This document shows positions 1-10,411 of a stretch of 64,000 nucleotides of DNA, piece after piece. Source of the DNA: Brucella sp. BE17 (lineage in GTDB: Bacteria > Pseudomonadota > Alphaproteobacteria > Rhizobiales > Rhizobiaceae); assembly GCF_039545455.1 (NCBI RefSeq), contig NZ_CP154467.1, positions 2,040,501 to 2,104,500 on the forward strand. Reading direction: 5' to 3'. The notes below the pieces were generated by a model. That model did no database searches. It had not been told where the DNA came from and was given only the letters and a program-made list of their open reading frames with translations. Each line of letters begins with the position of its first letter. Position 1 is the first letter of the stretch. The position numbers and the translations under genes were made by a program.

Positions 1-22
1 CGAAGAAGAAGTCGTTTCCTAG
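1..22 (+). CDS. nusA: NusA, last residues (partial)
   Basis: The window opens inside a reading frame that ends with three Glu, two Val, Ser and a TAG stop at 20-22. An acidic tail followed by a YlxR-like gene and infB is the standard end of nusA, the transcription elongation/termination factor, in Rhizobiales. Only six residues are visible, so the call rests on gene order, not on the sequence of the protein. Confidence 0.5.
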
Positions 23-200
23 GTCTTGCGGGTTTTGGGGGCTGCATGGTTCTTACGCTCTTTGCAAAATGGGCGTAAGCTTGCGGCTTCTGTACCTGAC
101 CCGCGCGGGACCAAAGCGCTGGCCCCGTGCTGGAATTGAGTTTGGTGTTGTGATGAGACCTATCCTCTGATAGGCCGCTCAAAGTTTAGAAATCGGGACT

Positions 201-860
201 ATGGCGAGACCGGAACGGCGCGTGGAACAGGATATGAACGATAGAATGTGTATCGTTTCACGCGAGAGCGGCACTGCTAGTGACATGATCCGGTTTGTGG
301 CAGGTCCGGACGGCTCTGTGGTGCCGGATCTGAAAAGAAAACTGCCGGGCAGGGGTTGCTGGGTGAAGGCCGAGCGGCGTCTGGTGGATGAAGCGGTCAA
401 GCGCAAGCTTTTTGCACGCGCGTTGAAGGAAGGTGTAATACCGCAGGCGGATCTTGGCGCGCTGGTCGATCAGTTGCTGGCGAAATCCGCACTTGGCAGT
501 CTGGCGCTTGCACGCAAGGCGGGCGCGGTGGTGTCAGGTTCTGCCAAGGTGGATCAGGCGATCCGCACCGGGGCTGCTGCGATGGTGCTGCATGCCAAGG
601 AAGCGGCGGCGGACGGGGTGCGCAAGCACGATCAGGCCCGTCGGGCGGTCGTTCATATGGAAGGCCCCGACATCCCCTCCTTCTCTCTTTTTACGGGAGA
701 AGAAATGGATTTGGCATTTGGGGGCGGAAATGTGATACATGCAGCCGTGCTGGGCGGGAAGGCGGCAGCAGGCTTCATTCAAAGGGCGCTGCTTTTGCAT
801 CGCTATCGCGGCGAATGTGCCGCGAATTCGGATGAGAGCATAATCGTGCAGGAGCTTTAG
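201..860 (+). CDS. YlxR-like RNA-binding protein (DUF448 plus L7Ae-like domain)
   Basis: This 219-residue protein begins with a DUF448/YlxR domain (roughly residues 12-80), recognised by MCIVSRESG, an IRFV strand and the LPGRGCWV motif. A second half (roughly 95-180) resembles the L7Ae/L30e ribosomal fold, with LALARKAG and [14 protein letters not shown]. Such two-domain proteins are encoded between nusA and infB in alphaproteobacteria and are thought to bind RNA or affect transcription of the translation operon; the exact role is not established. The ATG at 201 is the first in frame. An internal ATG at 234, just before the conserved motif and preceded by an AGGA-like sequence, is an equally plausible start. 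Confidence 0.85.
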   Translation: MARPERRVEQDMNDRMCIVSRESGTASDMIRFVAGPDGSVVPDLKRKLPGRGCWVKAERRLVDEAVKRKLFARALKEGVIPQADLGALVDQLLAKSALGSLALARKAGAVVSGSAKVDQAIRTGAAAMVLHAKEAAADGVRKHDQARRAVVHMEGPDIPSFSLFTGEEMDLAFGGGNVIHAAVLGGKAAAGFIQRALLLHRYRGECAANSDESIIVQEL

Positions 861-966
861 GGCCGGATTATGCGTTGAAAATGACTGGAGCATTATCCAA
901 CCCGACGTGGTCGTGTTGGATAATGCTCGGGTAAGGCGGCCGGAGCCGCGAAGGAAACGGAACGTA

Positions 967-3828
967 ATGAGCGATAAGACAAACGACGACAAGACGCTGA
1001 GCGTCAACACCAAGAAGACCCTGACCCTCAAGCGGCCGGGCGTCGAGCAGAGCACCGTGCGCCAGAATTTCAGCCACGGCCGCACGAAGGCTGTCGTCGT
1101 TGAAACCAAGAAGCGCAAATTCTCGCGGCCAGATGAAAAGCCTGAAGCATCGGCTCCAGCGCCTGCGCCAGCCCCTGCGTCAACGACTCCTGTCGCCCCG
1201 GTATCGGCTCCAGCGCCCGCCGCAGTCGAGCCAAAGGTGGCAGAAGCGGCAAAGCCAGCGGTTGCGCCTGCACCGGCAGCAGCACCCGCGCCCGTTGCAG
1301 CTAAGCCTGCCGCTCCGGCACCGAAGCCCGCGGCACCCGTGTCCAAGCCACATGTGGCGCAACAGCGTCCCGTGCAGCGCAATTCGGCCCCGCAGACCTC
1401 GCAGCGTCCGCGTCCCGCCGATCGCTCCGGCATGGTGCTCAACACGCTTTCCCGTTCTGAAATGGATGCCCGTCGCCGTGCGCTCGAAGGTGCTCAGGCC
1501 CGAGAGATTGAAGATCGTGCGCGCGCTGTCGAGGAAGCCAAGCGCCGCGCCGAGGAAGATGCCCGCCGCGCCAAGGAGCGCGAAGAATCAGAGCGCCGTC
1601 AGGCCGAGGAGGAAGCCCGCCGTGCCACTGAGGCCGAAGCGCGCCGCAAGGCTGAAGCCGAAGCTGCCAAGCGCGTGCCGCAGGGCGAAGTCCGTACCGA
1701 ACGTCGCGATGCGCCTCAGGGTGCGCGTCCGCAGGGTGGCCGTCCGCAACAGGGTGCACGCACGTCGACACCGTCCATCGTGGACAGCGCTCCCGGTCCA
1801 GACAAGCCATTGCCGCAAAGCCAGCTTCGCAGGCCTGCGCAGTCGGATGACGATGACCGTCGCGGCCCGGCTGCCAATCGTCGCGGCGCACCGGCTAAGC
1901 CGGAAGTGCGCGCGCCCAAGGTCGTCAAGGGCGAGGATGATCGTCGTCGCGGCAAGCTGACACTGACCAGCAATCTGGAAGACGAAGGCCGTTCGCGGTC
2001 GCTTTCGGCCATGCGTCGTCGTCAGGAAAAGTTCAAGCGTTCGCAGATGCAGGAAACCCGCGAAAAGATTTCGCGTGAGGTTATCGTGCCTGAAACCATT
2101 ACGCTTCAGGAACTTGCACAGCGTATGACCGAGCGCTCTGTCGATATCATCAAGTACCTGATGAAGCAGGGCCAGATGATGAAGCCGGGCGATGTGGTAG
2201 ACGCCGATATGGCGCAGCTTATTGCTGAGGAATTCGGCCATACCGTCAAGCGCGTTGCTGAATCGGACGTTGAAGAAGGTATCTTCAACGTGGCTGATGA
2301 CGAGGCCGCACTGGTGTCGCGTCCCCCTGTTGTGACCATCATGGGCCACGTCGATCACGGCAAGACTTCGCTTCTCGATGCGATCCGTCAGGCCAATGTG
2401 GTTTCGGGTGAAGCCGGTGGCATTACGCAGCATATCGGTGCCTATCAGGTCGAGCAGAACGGCCAGAAGATCACTTTCATCGATACACCCGGCCATGCCG
2501 CCTTTACCGCGATGCGTGCGCGTGGTGCACAGGCAACCGATATCGCCATTCTGGTGGTCGCAGCCGATGACAGCGTCATGCCGCAGACGATTGAATCGAT
2601 CAATCACGCCAAGGCGGCAGGCGTTCCGATCATCGTTGCCATCAACAAGATCGATAAGCCTGCTGCCGATGCGCAAAAGGTTCGGACGGCTCTCCTCCAG
2701 CATGAAGTCTTCGTGGAATCGCTGGGTGGTGAAGTTCTCGACGTTGAGGTGTCGGCGAAGAACAAGCTCAATCTCGACAAACTTCTCGAAGCGGTGTTGT
2801 TGCAGGCCGAAATCCTCGATCTCAAGGCCGATGCGACCCGTACCGCTGAAGGTGTTGTCATCGAAGCCAAGCTCGACCGTGGCCGCGGTTCGGTTGCAAC
2901 CGTTCTCGTGCAGAAGGGTACACTGCATCCGGGCGACATCATTGCCGCCGGTAATGAATGGGGCCGTGTGCGTGCTCTGGTCAATGACCGTGGCGAGCAT
3001 GTCAAGGAAGCGGGTCCCGCCATGCCGGTTGAGATTCTCGGCCTTCACGGTACGCCGCAGGCCGGTGACCGCTTTGCGGTGGTTCAAAATGAAGCCAAGG
3101 CGCGTGAAATCGCCGAATATCGCCAGCGTTTGGCCCGTGACAAGGCCGTGGCTCACCAGACCGGTTCGCGTGGTTCGCTCGAACACATGATGAGCCAGCT
3201 TCAGGAGTCGGGAACCAAGGAATTCCCGCTGCTGATCAAGGGTGATGTTCAGGGTTCCGTCGAAGCGATCACGACCGCTCTGGACAAGCTCGGAACGGAA
3301 GAAGTGCGAGCGCGCATCATTCATTCAGGCGCCGGCGGTATCACAGAAAGCGACGTTGCGCTGGCGGAAGCCTCAAACGCCGCGATCATCGGCTTTAACG
3401 TGCGTGCCAACAAACAGGCCCGCGATGCTGCCGAGCAGCAGGGTTCCGAAATTCGCTACTACAACATCATTTATGATCTCATTGATGATGTGAAGGCAGC
3501 GATGTCGGGTCTTCTGTCGCCGGAACGCCGCGAAACCTTCCTTGGTAATGCCGAAATTCTCGAAGTCTTCAACATCACCAAGGTCGGCAAGGTTGCCGGT
3601 TGCCGTGTCAGCGAAGGCAAGGTCGAGCGTGGCGCGGGCGTACGCCTCATCCGCGACAACGTGGTTATCCACGAAGGCAAGCTCAAGACGCTCAAGCGCT
3701 TCAAGGACGAAGTTTCGGAAGTGCCGGCGGGCCAGGAATGCGGTATGGCATTCGAGAATTACGACGACATGCGTGCAGGCGATACAATCGAAGCATTCCG
3801 TGTCGAGCACGTTTCGCGCTCGCTCTGA
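967..3828 (+). CDS. infB: Translation initiation factor IF-2
   Basis: IF-2 is the GTPase that places initiator fMet-tRNA on the 30S subunit and promotes 50S joining. The 953-residue protein has a conserved N-terminal stretch, an Ala/Pro-rich linker (about residues 59-150), a highly charged Arg/Glu/Ala helix (about 170-245), the IF2-N region (about 375-430) and a GTPase domain. That domain shows G1 GHVDHGKT at 460-467, G3 DTPGH from 506 and G4 NKID at 560-563; the beta-barrel and fMet-tRNA-binding C-terminal domains follow. I chose ATG 967, which has an AAGGAAA ribosome-binding site. A GTG at 907 would add 20 residues that look like spacer. It sits in the nusA-ylxR-infB-rbfA-truB cluster. Confidence 0.97.
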   Translation: MSDKTNDDKTLSVNTKKTLTLKRPGVEQSTVRQNFSHGRTKAVVVETKKRKFSRPDEKPEASAPAPAPAPASTTPVAPVSAPAPAAVEPKVAEAAKPAVAPAPAAAPAPVAAKPAAPAPKPAAPVSKPHVAQQRPVQRNSAPQTSQRPRPADRSGMVLNTLSRSEMDARRRALEGAQAREIEDRARAVEEAKRRAEEDARRAKEREESERRQAEEEARRATEAEARRKAEAEAAKRVPQGEVRTERRDAPQGARPQGGRPQQGARTSTPSIVDSAPGPDKPLPQSQLRRPAQSDDDDRRGPAANRRGAPAKPEVRAPKVVKGEDDRRRGKLTLTSNLEDEGRSRSLSAMRRRQEKFKRSQMQETREKISREVIVPETITLQELAQRMTERSVDIIKYLMKQGQMMKPGDVVDADMAQLIAEEFGHTVKRVAESDVEEGIFNVADDEAALVSRPPVVTIMGHVDHGKTSLLDAIRQANVVSGEAGGITQHIGAYQVEQNGQKITFIDTPGHAAFTAMRARGAQATDIAILVVAADDSVMPQTIESINHAKAAGVPIIVAINKIDKPAADAQKVRTALLQHEVFVESLGGEVLDVEVSAKNKLNLDKLLEAVLLQAEILDLKADATRTAEGVVIEAKLDRGRGSVATVLVQKGTLHPGDIIAAGNEWGRVRALVNDRGEHVKEAGPAMPVEILGLHGTPQAGDRFAVVQNEAKAREIAEYRQRLARDKAVAHQTGSRGSLEHMMSQLQESGTKEFPLLIKGDVQGSVEAITTALDKLGTEEVRARIIHSGAGGITESDVALAEASNAAIIGFNVRANKQARDAAEQQGSEIRYYNIIYDLIDDVKAAMSGLLSPERRETFLGNAEILEVFNITKVGKVAGCRVSEGKVERGAGVRLIRDNVVIHEGKLKTLKRFKDEVSEVPAGQECGMAFENYDDMRAGDTIEAFRVEHVSRSL

Positions 3829-3851
3829 TTGGCGATAGCTAACAGGCTTTT

Positions 3852-3881
3852 ACCCGTCCGCAAAATTTGCGGGCGGGTCTT
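3852..3881 (+). terminator. Probable terminator after infB
   Basis: A 13-bp stem with one G-U wobble (3852-3864 with 3866-3878) starts 23 bases after the infB stop. The run of T after it is short (CTTTC), so termination may be partial, letting some transcripts reach rbfA-truB. Confidence 0.5.
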
Positions 3882-3933
3882 TCGCATCCGGTCCACAGGG
3901 TCTGACTCCCCATGGGCTACAGCATCGGCCCAT

Positions 3934-4030
3934 AAATCGGAATCGATTCTCGGAAAGCATGATGCGTAGATTCAATAAGTTAGAGCGACCGTGTGTAGCG
4001 TCCAAACTGACGCTCGGTGCTCTAATGCAC
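3934..4030. repeat. Dispersed intergenic mosaic repeat, copy 1
   Basis: This sequence in the infB-rbfA gap contains modules such as TCGATTCTCGGAAAGCATGA and TTAGAGCG. They match, in reverse orientation, the modules of the elements at 16431 and 62428 and resemble the short mosaic elements scattered through Brucella/Ochrobactrum genomes. No gene is visible in the 317-base gap apart from this and the preceding hairpin. Confidence 0.6.
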
Positions 4031-4145
4031 GGCATTTGATCCGGAACAGGCTGACGCTTCTGTCTGCAGATGCTTAAAAATAAACACCAAGGCGTGGTTG
4101 AGGCTTTCAGCTCAACTGGTCGCGTTTAATAGAAAAGAGATGAGG

Positions 4146-4601
4146 ATGGCACGTTCTCCAGACCCGAAAGGTTCAGGCGGCCTTTCACAGCGCCAGCTTC
4201 GTGTGGGCGAACAGGTGCGTCATGCATTGGCGCAATTGCTGCAACGTGGTGAAATCCGCGACGATCTGATCGAGCGCACCGTCATTTCGGTGTCGGAAGT
4301 ACGCATGTCGCCGGATTTGAAAATCGCTACCTGTTTCATTACGCCCTTGGGCAGCACCGACGTGCAACCCGTTATCAAAGCCTTGGCGTTACACGCGAAA
4401 TTCATTCGCGGTCGCGTGTCCTCAAGCCTCAATCAGATGAAATATATGCCGGAATTTCGTTTCCGCGCTGATACCAGCTTTGATAATTTTTCAAAGATCG
4501 ATGCGCTGCTCCGCTCGCCTGAAGTGGCACGCGATCTGGCACATGACGAAGACACTGATGATAAGAGCGACGATAAAACGTCGCGCGATGGAGACGCATA
4601 A
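4146..4601 (+). CDS. rbfA: 30S ribosome-binding factor A
   Basis: RbfA binds the maturing 30S subunit near the 5' helix of 16S rRNA and is needed for late assembly and cold growth. The 151-residue protein has the KH-like RbfA fold with [14 protein letters not shown] near the N terminus and the conserved [12 protein letters not shown] segment. A charged Asp/Glu/Lys tail of about 20 residues ends it. Three in-frame ATGs are near the start (4098, 4140, 4146). I took 4146 because the conserved protein begins MARS; the purine-rich AAAGAGATGAGG precedes it. It is followed after 3 bases by truB. Confidence 0.92.
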   Translation: MARSPDPKGSGGLSQRQLRVGEQVRHALAQLLQRGEIRDDLIERTVISVSEVRMSPDLKIATCFITPLGSTDVQPVIKALALHAKFIRGRVSSSLNQMKYMPEFRFRADTSFDNFSKIDALLRSPEVARDLAHDEDTDDKSDDKTSRDGDA

Positions 4602-4604
4602 AGC

Positions 4605-5579
4605 ATGGCAAGACGAGGCAAGAAAAAAGGTCGTCCGGTTTCCGGCTGGGTCATTTTCGACAAGCCGAAAGGTATGGGATCGACCGAGGCCGTCTCGAAG
4701 ATCAAATGGTTGTTCAATGCGGAAAAGGCCGGTCATGCCGGAACGCTCGATCCGCTGGCATCGGGCATGCTGCCGATTGCACTGGGCGAGGCCACCAAGA
4801 CTGTGCCTTACGTGATGGACGGAACCAAGGTTTACCGCTTCATCGTCACTTGGGGCGAAGAGCGCTCGACTGATGATCTGGAAGGTGAGCCGACAAAGAC
4901 GTCCGACAAGCGTCCGGCTGTGGTCGATGTCGAGGCTTTGTTGCCAAACTATACTGGCGTGATTTCACAGGTGCCGCCGCAGTTTTCGGCCATCAAGATT
5001 GCCGGAGAACGCGCCTACGATCTGGCGCGCGAAGGCGAGACGGTTGATATTCCGGCGCGCGAAGTTGAGATCGACCGCCTTGAAATCGTTAGCACGCCTG
5101 ACGAAAACCGCACTGAATTCGAAGTCGAATGCTCCAAGGGCACTTATGTGCGCGCGCTTGCCCGCGATATGGGCCGCGATCTCGGCTGTTTCGGCCATAT
5201 TTCGGATCTGCGTCGCGTCGAGGTTGCCCCCTTCACCGAAGAAGATTTCGTGACCTTGGCGGAACTGGAAGCCGCATGGCCGCCGCTGCCGCCAAAAACC
5301 GAGGACGGCACGATTATCGAGCCTGCACCACGCCGTGATTTTTCCAATCTCGACGCACTGGTGATCGATACGGGCGCGGCCCTTGATTGCTTGCCGCAGG
5401 TGGCTCTTTCCGATGATCAGGCGCAGCGGGTGCGTCTGGGCAATCCGGTGATCCTGCGCGGGCGTGATGCACCGCTGGAAGCCGAAGAGGCCTGCGTGAC
5501 CGCGCATGGCAAGTTGCTTGCAATCGGCTATATCGAGCATGGCCAGTTCAAGCCCAAGCGGGTGTTTACCGCCGCCTGA
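4605..5579 (+). CDS. truB: tRNA pseudouridine(55) synthase
   Basis: TruB converts U55 in the T-loop of nearly all tRNAs to pseudouridine. The 324-residue protein has the N-terminal [15 protein letters not shown] motif and the catalytic motif [11 protein letters not shown], with Asp49 the nucleophile. It also shows the [14 protein letters not shown] motif and the C-terminal PUA-like region. It starts 3 bases after the rbfA stop and is probably co-transcribed with it. Length and motifs are normal for the family. Confidence 0.97.
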   Translation: MARRGKKKGRPVSGWVIFDKPKGMGSTEAVSKIKWLFNAEKAGHAGTLDPLASGMLPIALGEATKTVPYVMDGTKVYRFIVTWGEERSTDDLEGEPTKTSDKRPAVVDVEALLPNYTGVISQVPPQFSAIKIAGERAYDLAREGETVDIPAREVEIDRLEIVSTPDENRTEFEVECSKGTYVRALARDMGRDLGCFGHISDLRRVEVAPFTEEDFVTLAELEAAWPPLPPKTEDGTIIEPAPRRDFSNLDALVIDTGAALDCLPQVALSDDQAQRVRLGNPVILRGRDAPLEAEEACVTAHGKLLAIGYIEHGQFKPKRVFTAA

Positions 5580-5612
5580 TCAAGGGAGCAAATCTGGGCG
5601 ACATATTTCAGA

Positions 5613-5641
5613 CTGGCATTCCTGCTGTTTTTGCACTATAT
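5613..5641 (+). promoter_or_regulatory. Probable rpsO promoter
   Basis: CTGGCA at 5613-5618 is separated by 17 bases from CTATAT at 5636-5641. The -10 matches the rhizobial sigma-70 consensus exactly; the -35 is imperfect. It lies about 100 bases before rpsO, in the truB-rpsO gap. Confidence 0.45.
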
Positions 5642-5743
5642 GCCGCTTATCGATCGTAGCATTCGCTCATCGAGTTCATGGCCCGCGCTGGACGACATCC
5701 CGGCCCGGGCGACCTTTTACCTCTCATCAAGAAAGGGTGTACG

Positions 5744-6013
5744 ATGTCGATTACCGCTGAGCGCAAGCAAGCTTTGATCAATGAATACGCCACCAAGGAA
5801 GGTGATACCGGTTCTCCTGAAGTTCAGGTTGCCGTTCTTTCCGAGCGTATCGCCAACCTCACCGAACACTTCAAGGGCCACAAGAATGATAATCATTCGC
5901 GTCGCGGCCTTCTGAAGCTGGTATCGCAGCGTCGTCGTCTGCTTGACTATGTCAAGGGCATCGACCAGGCGCGTTACCAGGCGCTGATTTCCCGTCTGGG
6001 CCTGCGCCGTTAA
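5744..6013 (+). CDS. rpsO: 30S ribosomal protein S15
   Basis: S15 is the primary 16S rRNA-binding protein of the central domain of the 30S subunit. The 89-residue protein shows the classic [11 protein letters not shown] motif, the [14 protein letters not shown] segment and the C-terminal basic SRLGLRR end. ATG 5744 follows an AAGAAAGGG ribosome-binding site and gives the family's usual length; the longer frame from 5678 is rejected. As in most proteobacteria it lies just upstream of pnp, separated here by a terminator. Confidence 0.98.
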   Translation: MSITAERKQALINEYATKEGDTGSPEVQVAVLSERIANLTEHFKGHKNDNHSRRGLLKLVSQRRRLLDYVKGIDQARYQALISRLGLRR

Positions 6014-6022
6014 GGTTGAAAT

Positions 6023-6057
6023 CGGGCGACGTTGCAAAGCGTCGCCCGTTTATTTTT
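6023..6057 (+). terminator. Terminator/attenuator after rpsO
   Basis: A perfect 9-bp stem (6023-6031 with 6040-6048) with an 8-base loop is followed by a T-rich run to 6057. It lies 9 bases after the rpsO stop. It would end rpsO transcripts or limit read-through into pnp. Confidence 0.85.
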
Positions 6058-6061
6058 AAGT

Positions 6062-6282
6062 AAGGGCTTTGCCCTTCTGCCCGCCCCGAAACGAGGTTTC
6101 GGTCGGGTGCCCGGGAGCCAAAAGGCTCCATGACAAGGACCGTCATGGGGCAGGATTGCCGGTAGTTCGTTCGGACAAGATCATGCCCGAAACCGAACTT
6201 CCTGTTGTCTTGCCCGTGGCACGTCCGCCAACCCGGAAATGCCTGGCGCCTGTGGCGCTGCATTTCCACATGAGGACAAGAT
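6062..6282 (+). promoter_or_regulatory. Structured 5' leader of pnp
   Basis: The leader holds at least five successive hairpins: 6063-6075, 6086-6102 (7-bp stem), 6114-6129 (6 bp, AAAA loop), 6130-6147 (5 bp) and a long one at 6235-6267. The last has an outer 8-bp perfect stem (6235-6242 with 6260-6267) and an inner 5-bp stem closed by a 3-base loop, and it ends 15 bases before the pnp ATG. In E. coli, a pnp leader hairpin cut by RNase III underlies autoregulation by PNPase. By analogy, and only by inference, this leader may do the same. I saw no clear pnp promoter. Confidence 0.55.
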
Positions 6283-8424
6283 ATGTTCAATACCCATAAA
6301 GTCGAAATCGAATGGGGCGGTCGTCCGCTCATTCTCGAAACCGGCAAGATCGCACGTCAGGCTGATGGCGCGGTTCTGGCTACCTATGGTGAAACCGTGG
6401 TTCTTGCGACCGTTGTTTCCGCCAAGGAGCCAAAGCCCGGTCAGGATTTCTTTCCGCTGACCGTCAATTATCAGGAAAAGACCTATGCAGCCGGCAAGAT
6501 CCCGGGTGGTTTTTTCAAGCGTGAAGGTCGTCCGAGCGAAAATGAAACGCTTGTTTCGCGCCTGATCGACCGTCCGATCCGTCCACTCTTTGTCGATGGC
6601 TACAAGAACGACACGCAGGTCGTTCTCACCGTCGTTCAGCACGATTTGGAAAACAATCCCGACATCCTGTCGATGGTTGCCGCATCCGCAGCACTGACCA
6701 TTTCGGGCGTGCCTTTCATGGGCCCGATCGGCGGCGCACGCGTTGGTTACATCAACGGCGAATATGTGCTCAACCCGAATATCGACGAAATGCCGGAATC
6801 GAAACTCGATCTGGTTGTTGCGGGAACGAGCGAAGCCGTGCTGATGGTTGAATCCGAAGCGCAGGAGCTCTCCGAAGAAGTGATGCTCGGCGCCGTTGTT
6901 TTCGGTCAGAAGGGTTTCCAGCCGGTGATCGATGCGATCATCAAACTTGCCGAAGTGGCAGCGAAGGAACCACGCGATTTCCAGGCGGAAGATTTTTCCG
7001 AGCTCGAAGCCAAGGTTCTGGCTGTTATCGAAAGCGATCTGCGCGACGCTTATAAGCTAACCGAAAAGCAGGCGCGTTATACAGCGGTTGATGCTGCAAA
7101 AGCCAAGGCCAAGGATCATTTCTTCCCTGAAGGCGTGGAAGAAACCGAACTGACCGCTGAACAGTTTGCGACCGTTTTCAAGCATTTGCAGGCCAAAATC
7201 GTTCGCTGGAACATTCTCGACACCGGACTGCGCATCGATGGCCGCGATCTTTCGACCGTTCGCCCTATCGTTTCAGAAGTCGGCCTTCTGCCGCGTACCC
7301 ATGGTTCCGCGCTTTTCACCCGTGGTGAAACGCAGGCTATCGTTGTTGCAACGCTTGGCACCGGCGAAGACGAGCAGATGATCGATGCGCTCACCGGCAC
7401 CTACAAGCAGTCCTTCATGCTGCATTACAACTTCCCGCCCTATTCGGTCGGTGAAACTGGCCGCATGGGTTCGCCCGGGCGTCGCGAAATCGGCCATGGC
7501 AAGCTTGCATGGCGTGCAATCCACCCGATGCTGCCCGCAGCCGAGCAGTTCCCTTACACGATCCGCGCGGTGTCGGAAGTGACCGAATCCAATGGTTCGT
7601 CTTCGATGGCGACCGTTTGCGGCACCTCGCTGGCGCTGATGGATGCAGGCGTGCCGATCACCAATCCGGTTGCCGGTATTGCGATGGGCCTCATCAAGGA
7701 AGGCGAGCGCTTTGCGGTTCTCTCCGACATTCTTGGCGACGAGGATCACCTCGGCGACATGGATTTCAAGGTGGCAGGCAGCCAGAACGGCATCACCTCG
7801 CTGCAGATGGACATCAAGATCGACGGTATCACCGAAGAGATCATGAAGGTCGCTCTGGAGCAGGCCAAGGGCGGTCGTATCCATATTCTTGAAGAAATGG
7901 GCAAGGCCATCTCGTCTTCGCGTGCGGAACTTGGCGAATTTGCCCCGCGTATCGAAGTGATGAATATTCCAACCGACAAGATCCGCGACGTGATCGGTTC
8001 GGGCGGCAAGGTCATCCGCGAAATCGTCGAAAAGACCGGTGCCAAGATCAATATCGAAGACGATGGCACGGTCAAGATTGCGTCGTCCAACGGCAAGGAA
8101 ATCGAAGCCGCCAAGAAGTGGATTCACTCGATTGTTGCCGAGCCGGAAGTCGGCGAAATCTACGAAGGCACGGTTGTGAAGACCGCCGACTTTGGCGCTT
8201 TCGTGAACTTCTTCGGTCCGCGTGACGGCCTGGTTCACATCTCGCAACTGGCTGCTGATCGAGTTGCCAAGACCACCGATGTGGTCAAGGAAGGTCAGAA
8301 AGTCTGGGTCAAGCTGATGGGCTTTGACGAGCGCGGCAAGGTTCGCCTGTCGATGAAGGTCGTCGATCAGGAAACCGGCAAGGAAGTGGTTGCCGAGAAA
8401 AAAGCAGAAGCTGACGCTGAATAA
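6283..8424 (+). CDS. pnp: Polyribonucleotide nucleotidyltransferase (PNPase)
   Basis: PNPase degrades RNA 3' to 5' by phosphorolysis, as a trimer, often with RNase E. The 713-residue protein has the standard order: RNase PH-like core 1 (about 10-145), an all-helical linker, catalytic core 2 (about 320-460), a KH domain with [12 protein letters not shown] (about 560-610) and an S1 domain (about 622-690). A short acidic/Lys tail follows. Core motifs [12 protein letters not shown] and [14 protein letters not shown] are intact. ATG 6283 is preceded by a TGAGGA ribosome-binding site. Confidence 0.98.
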   Translation: MFNTHKVEIEWGGRPLILETGKIARQADGAVLATYGETVVLATVVSAKEPKPGQDFFPLTVNYQEKTYAAGKIPGGFFKREGRPSENETLVSRLIDRPIRPLFVDGYKNDTQVVLTVVQHDLENNPDILSMVAASAALTISGVPFMGPIGGARVGYINGEYVLNPNIDEMPESKLDLVVAGTSEAVLMVESEAQELSEEVMLGAVVFGQKGFQPVIDAIIKLAEVAAKEPRDFQAEDFSELEAKVLAVIESDLRDAYKLTEKQARYTAVDAAKAKAKDHFFPEGVEETELTAEQFATVFKHLQAKIVRWNILDTGLRIDGRDLSTVRPIVSEVGLLPRTHGSALFTRGETQAIVVATLGTGEDEQMIDALTGTYKQSFMLHYNFPPYSVGETGRMGSPGRREIGHGKLAWRAIHPMLPAAEQFPYTIRAVSEVTESNGSSSMATVCGTSLALMDAGVPITNPVAGIAMGLIKEGERFAVLSDILGDEDHLGDMDFKVAGSQNGITSLQMDIKIDGITEEIMKVALEQAKGGRIHILEEMGKAISSSRAELGEFAPRIEVMNIPTDKIRDVIGSGGKVIREIVEKTGAKINIEDDGTVKIASSNGKEIEAAKKWIHSIVAEPEVGEIYEGTVVKTADFGAFVNFFGPRDGLVHISQLAADRVAKTTDVVKEGQKVWVKLMGFDERGKVRLSMKVVDQETGKEVVAEKKAEADAE

Positions 8425-8447
8425 GTCTTCAGCAGATACTATCTGGA

Positions 8448-8474
8448 AAGCGCGCCATCAAGGCGCGCTTTTTT
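8448..8474 (+). terminator. Terminator after pnp
   Basis: A 9-bp stem (8448-8456 with 8462-8470) with a 5-base loop is followed by TTTTTT. It starts 23 bases after the pnp stop codon. Confidence 0.9.
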
Positions 8475-8510
8475 GTTGCACGTTATTGATTTCAAGACCA
8501 TGGAGAAACC

Positions 8511-9533
8511 ATGATGACACCGGCACAGAAAACGCTCTTTCTCCCGTTTGATCAGGGCATTCTCGATATTCCCGAAGCAGGGCAATCCTGGCTCGCTTGC
8601 GGCCTTTCCGCGAACCGCCTGATAGAGCCCGAATGGAAACAGGCGCTCACCTGCCTGCAACCATGGCGTCCGGATTGGCTGGCTCTGGAGCGTGAGGGCA
8701 TGCGTGTCTTGCCGAGATTGGACGAGAACAGCCGTTTTTCGGGCGGGCTGTTGCTGCTTGGAAAACATCGCGGACGCAATGAGGCATGGTTTGCGGAGCT
8801 TCTGGAGCTTGTTGAGCCCGGCGGATGGGTCGTGGTTGCGGGCGACAAGAAGCTCGGCGTTGATAGTTTTCGCAAATGGGTGGGCAATATTGCCGATATC
8901 AGCGACCGGCTGTCGAAAAACCATGCGGTGGCCTTCTGGCTTCAACGCCCTGCCGATTTGAGCACTGATTTCATTGCAGCACTTAAACCCCTTGCCACCG
9001 ATATTGACGAGGTCTTTCGTACACAAGCGGGCATGTTCTCACATGGTGCCATCGATAAGGGATCGGCGCTTCTGGTGCCGCACATGGAAAAGATCGTTTT
9101 CGGCCATGTCGCCGATCTTGGCGCGGGCTGGGGCTATCTTGCCGCACAAAGTCTGAAATTCGCTGACCGCATCACATCCATCGATTTGTTCGAGGCTGAT
9201 TACGAGGCACTGGAGGCGGCGCGCGGCAATCTTGCGCGGCTTGGCGCTTGCGCTCCGATGACGTTCAACTGGTTCGATGTGACGAGTGAAAAGCTCACCG
9301 GCATCTATGATACCGTGATCATGAACCCGCCATTCCATGAGGGGCGCGTGACAGACGTTTCTCTTGGGCAGGCGTTTATTGCTGCTGCGGCGTCAAGACT
9401 GAAGACAGGTGGGCGGCTTTTGATGGTCGCCAACCGGCAATTGCCCTATGAGGCAACGCTCAAGGGGTTATTCAAGTCGGTGACGATGCTGGAAGACAAG
9501 GCCGGGTTTAAAATTTTTGATGCCAAGAAATGA
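8511..9533 (+). CDS. RsmC/RlmG-like rRNA guanine-N2 methyltransferase
   Basis: This 340-residue protein has a weakly conserved N-terminal half. Its C-terminal class I SAM methyltransferase domain (about 165-335) has the SAM-binding motif VADLGAGWGYLA and the catalytic motif NPPFHEG, typical of enzymes that methylate exocyclic amino groups of rRNA guanines. Two-domain layout, length and NPPFH match RsmC (16S G1207); RlmG is the alternative, so no symbol is given. Two ATGs (8511, 8514) start the frame, with TGGAGAAA upstream. It is convergent with fabI. Confidence 0.75.
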   Translation: MMTPAQKTLFLPFDQGILDIPEAGQSWLACGLSANRLIEPEWKQALTCLQPWRPDWLALEREGMRVLPRLDENSRFSGGLLLLGKHRGRNEAWFAELLELVEPGGWVVVAGDKKLGVDSFRKWVGNIADISDRLSKNHAVAFWLQRPADLSTDFIAALKPLATDIDEVFRTQAGMFSHGAIDKGSALLVPHMEKIVFGHVADLGAGWGYLAAQSLKFADRITSIDLFEADYEALEAARGNLARLGACAPMTFNWFDVTSEKLTGIYDTVIMNPPFHEGRVTDVSLGQAFIAAAASRLKTGGRLLMVANRQLPYEATLKGLFKSVTMLEDKAGFKIFDAKK

Positions 9534-9566
9534 AAAAAAGCCGCGCAATGCGCGGCTTTTAAAAAC
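9533..9566. terminator. Bidirectional terminator between methyltransferase and fabI
   Basis: A 10-bp perfect stem around a 3-base AAT loop, centred at about 9548, has A-runs on the left and T/A-runs on the right. It can therefore stop transcription from both convergent genes. It overlaps the end of the methyltransferase stop codon. Confidence 0.85.
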
Positions 9567-9578
9567 CCTCGGCTTTGC

Positions 9579-10397
9579 CTATTCGCCGCGTTCGGCATCC
9601 GAGCTTTTCAGTTCTTCCAGCGTTGGCATCGAAACGATGTTGTAGCCCGAATCAACATAATGGATTTCACCGGTCACACCGCTGGAAAGATCCGACAGCA
9701 GATAGAGTGCCGATTTGCCTACATCATCGATATCGACGGTGCGGCGCAGCGGCGAATTGCGGCGCTGATAGCTGAAGATGGCACGTGCATCACCAATACC
9801 GGCACCGGCCAGCGTGCGTACGGGACCGGCCGAGATCGCATTGACGCGAATACCCTGCGGCCCGTAATCGGCTGCCAGATAACGCACCATGGCTTCAAGG
9901 GCCGCCTTGGCGACACCCATGATATTGTAGTTGGGGATCGTGCGTGTGGAGCCACCATAGGTCAGCGTCAGGATCGAACCGCCGTCCTTCATGAGCTTTT
10001 CAGCGCGCTGCGCCATTTCCGTGAAAGAATAGGCGGAAATCACCATGGTGCGGCTGAAATTATCGCGCGTGGTGACGTCTGCGTAACGCCCCTTCAATTC
10101 TGTCTTGTCCGAGAAGCCGATGGCGTGAACGATGAAGTCGAGCTTTCCCCATTTTTTCTCGATTTCAGCGAAAACGGCATCAACCGATGCGATATCCTCG
10201 ACATCGCATGGCAGTACGAAATCTGAGCTCAGCTGTTCAGCCAGTGGCTTGACGCGCTTGCCCAGTGCATCGCCCTGATAGGTGAAAGCCAGTTCCGCGC
10301 CCTGCGCTGCGAGTTGTTTCGAAATTCCCCAGGCGAGAGAGTGATTGTTCGCGACCCCCATAATGAGGCCGCGTTTGCCTTGCATCAGACCGTTCAT
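9579..10397 (-). CDS. fabI: Enoyl-[acyl-carrier-protein] reductase (NADH)
   Basis: FabI carries out the last, NADH-dependent reduction in each cycle of fatty acid elongation and is the triclosan target. The 272-residue SDR protein has the FabI-type cofactor motif GVANNHSLAWGI and the catalytic triad elements Tyr147, Tyr157 and Lys164 (YNIMGVAK). The SAGPVRTLA segment is also present. M5 is an alternative start. It lies 14 bases downstream of fabB on the same strand, so the two are likely one transcript. Confidence 0.95.
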   Translation of the reverse strand: MNGLMQGKRGLIMGVANNHSLAWGISKQLAAQGAELAFTYQGDALGKRVKPLAEQLSSDFVLPCDVEDIASVDAVFAEIEKKWGKLDFIVHAIGFSDKTELKGRYADVTTRDNFSRTMVISAYSFTEMAQRAEKLMKDGGSILTLTYGGSTRTIPNYNIMGVAKAALEAMVRYLAADYGPQGIRVNAISAGPVRTLAGAGIGDARAIFSYQRRNSPLRRTVDIDDVGKSALYLLSDLSSGVTGEIHYVDSGYNIVSMPTLEELKSSDAERGE

Positions 10398-10411
10398 AGT
10401 GTCCCTCTCTC

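Noticed and set aside
13..200. A small RNA or gene in the nusA to YlxR-like gap
   Set aside because: Only two weak hairpins (near 51-80 and 160-175) without promoter or T-run.
1588..3324. A 578-codon minus-strand open frame across infB
   Set aside because: Antisense shadow of the well-conserved IF-2 gene caused by high GC and codon bias.
7273..8247. A 324-codon minus-strand frame across pnp
   Set aside because: Antisense shadow of the conserved PNPase gene; no domain recognisable.
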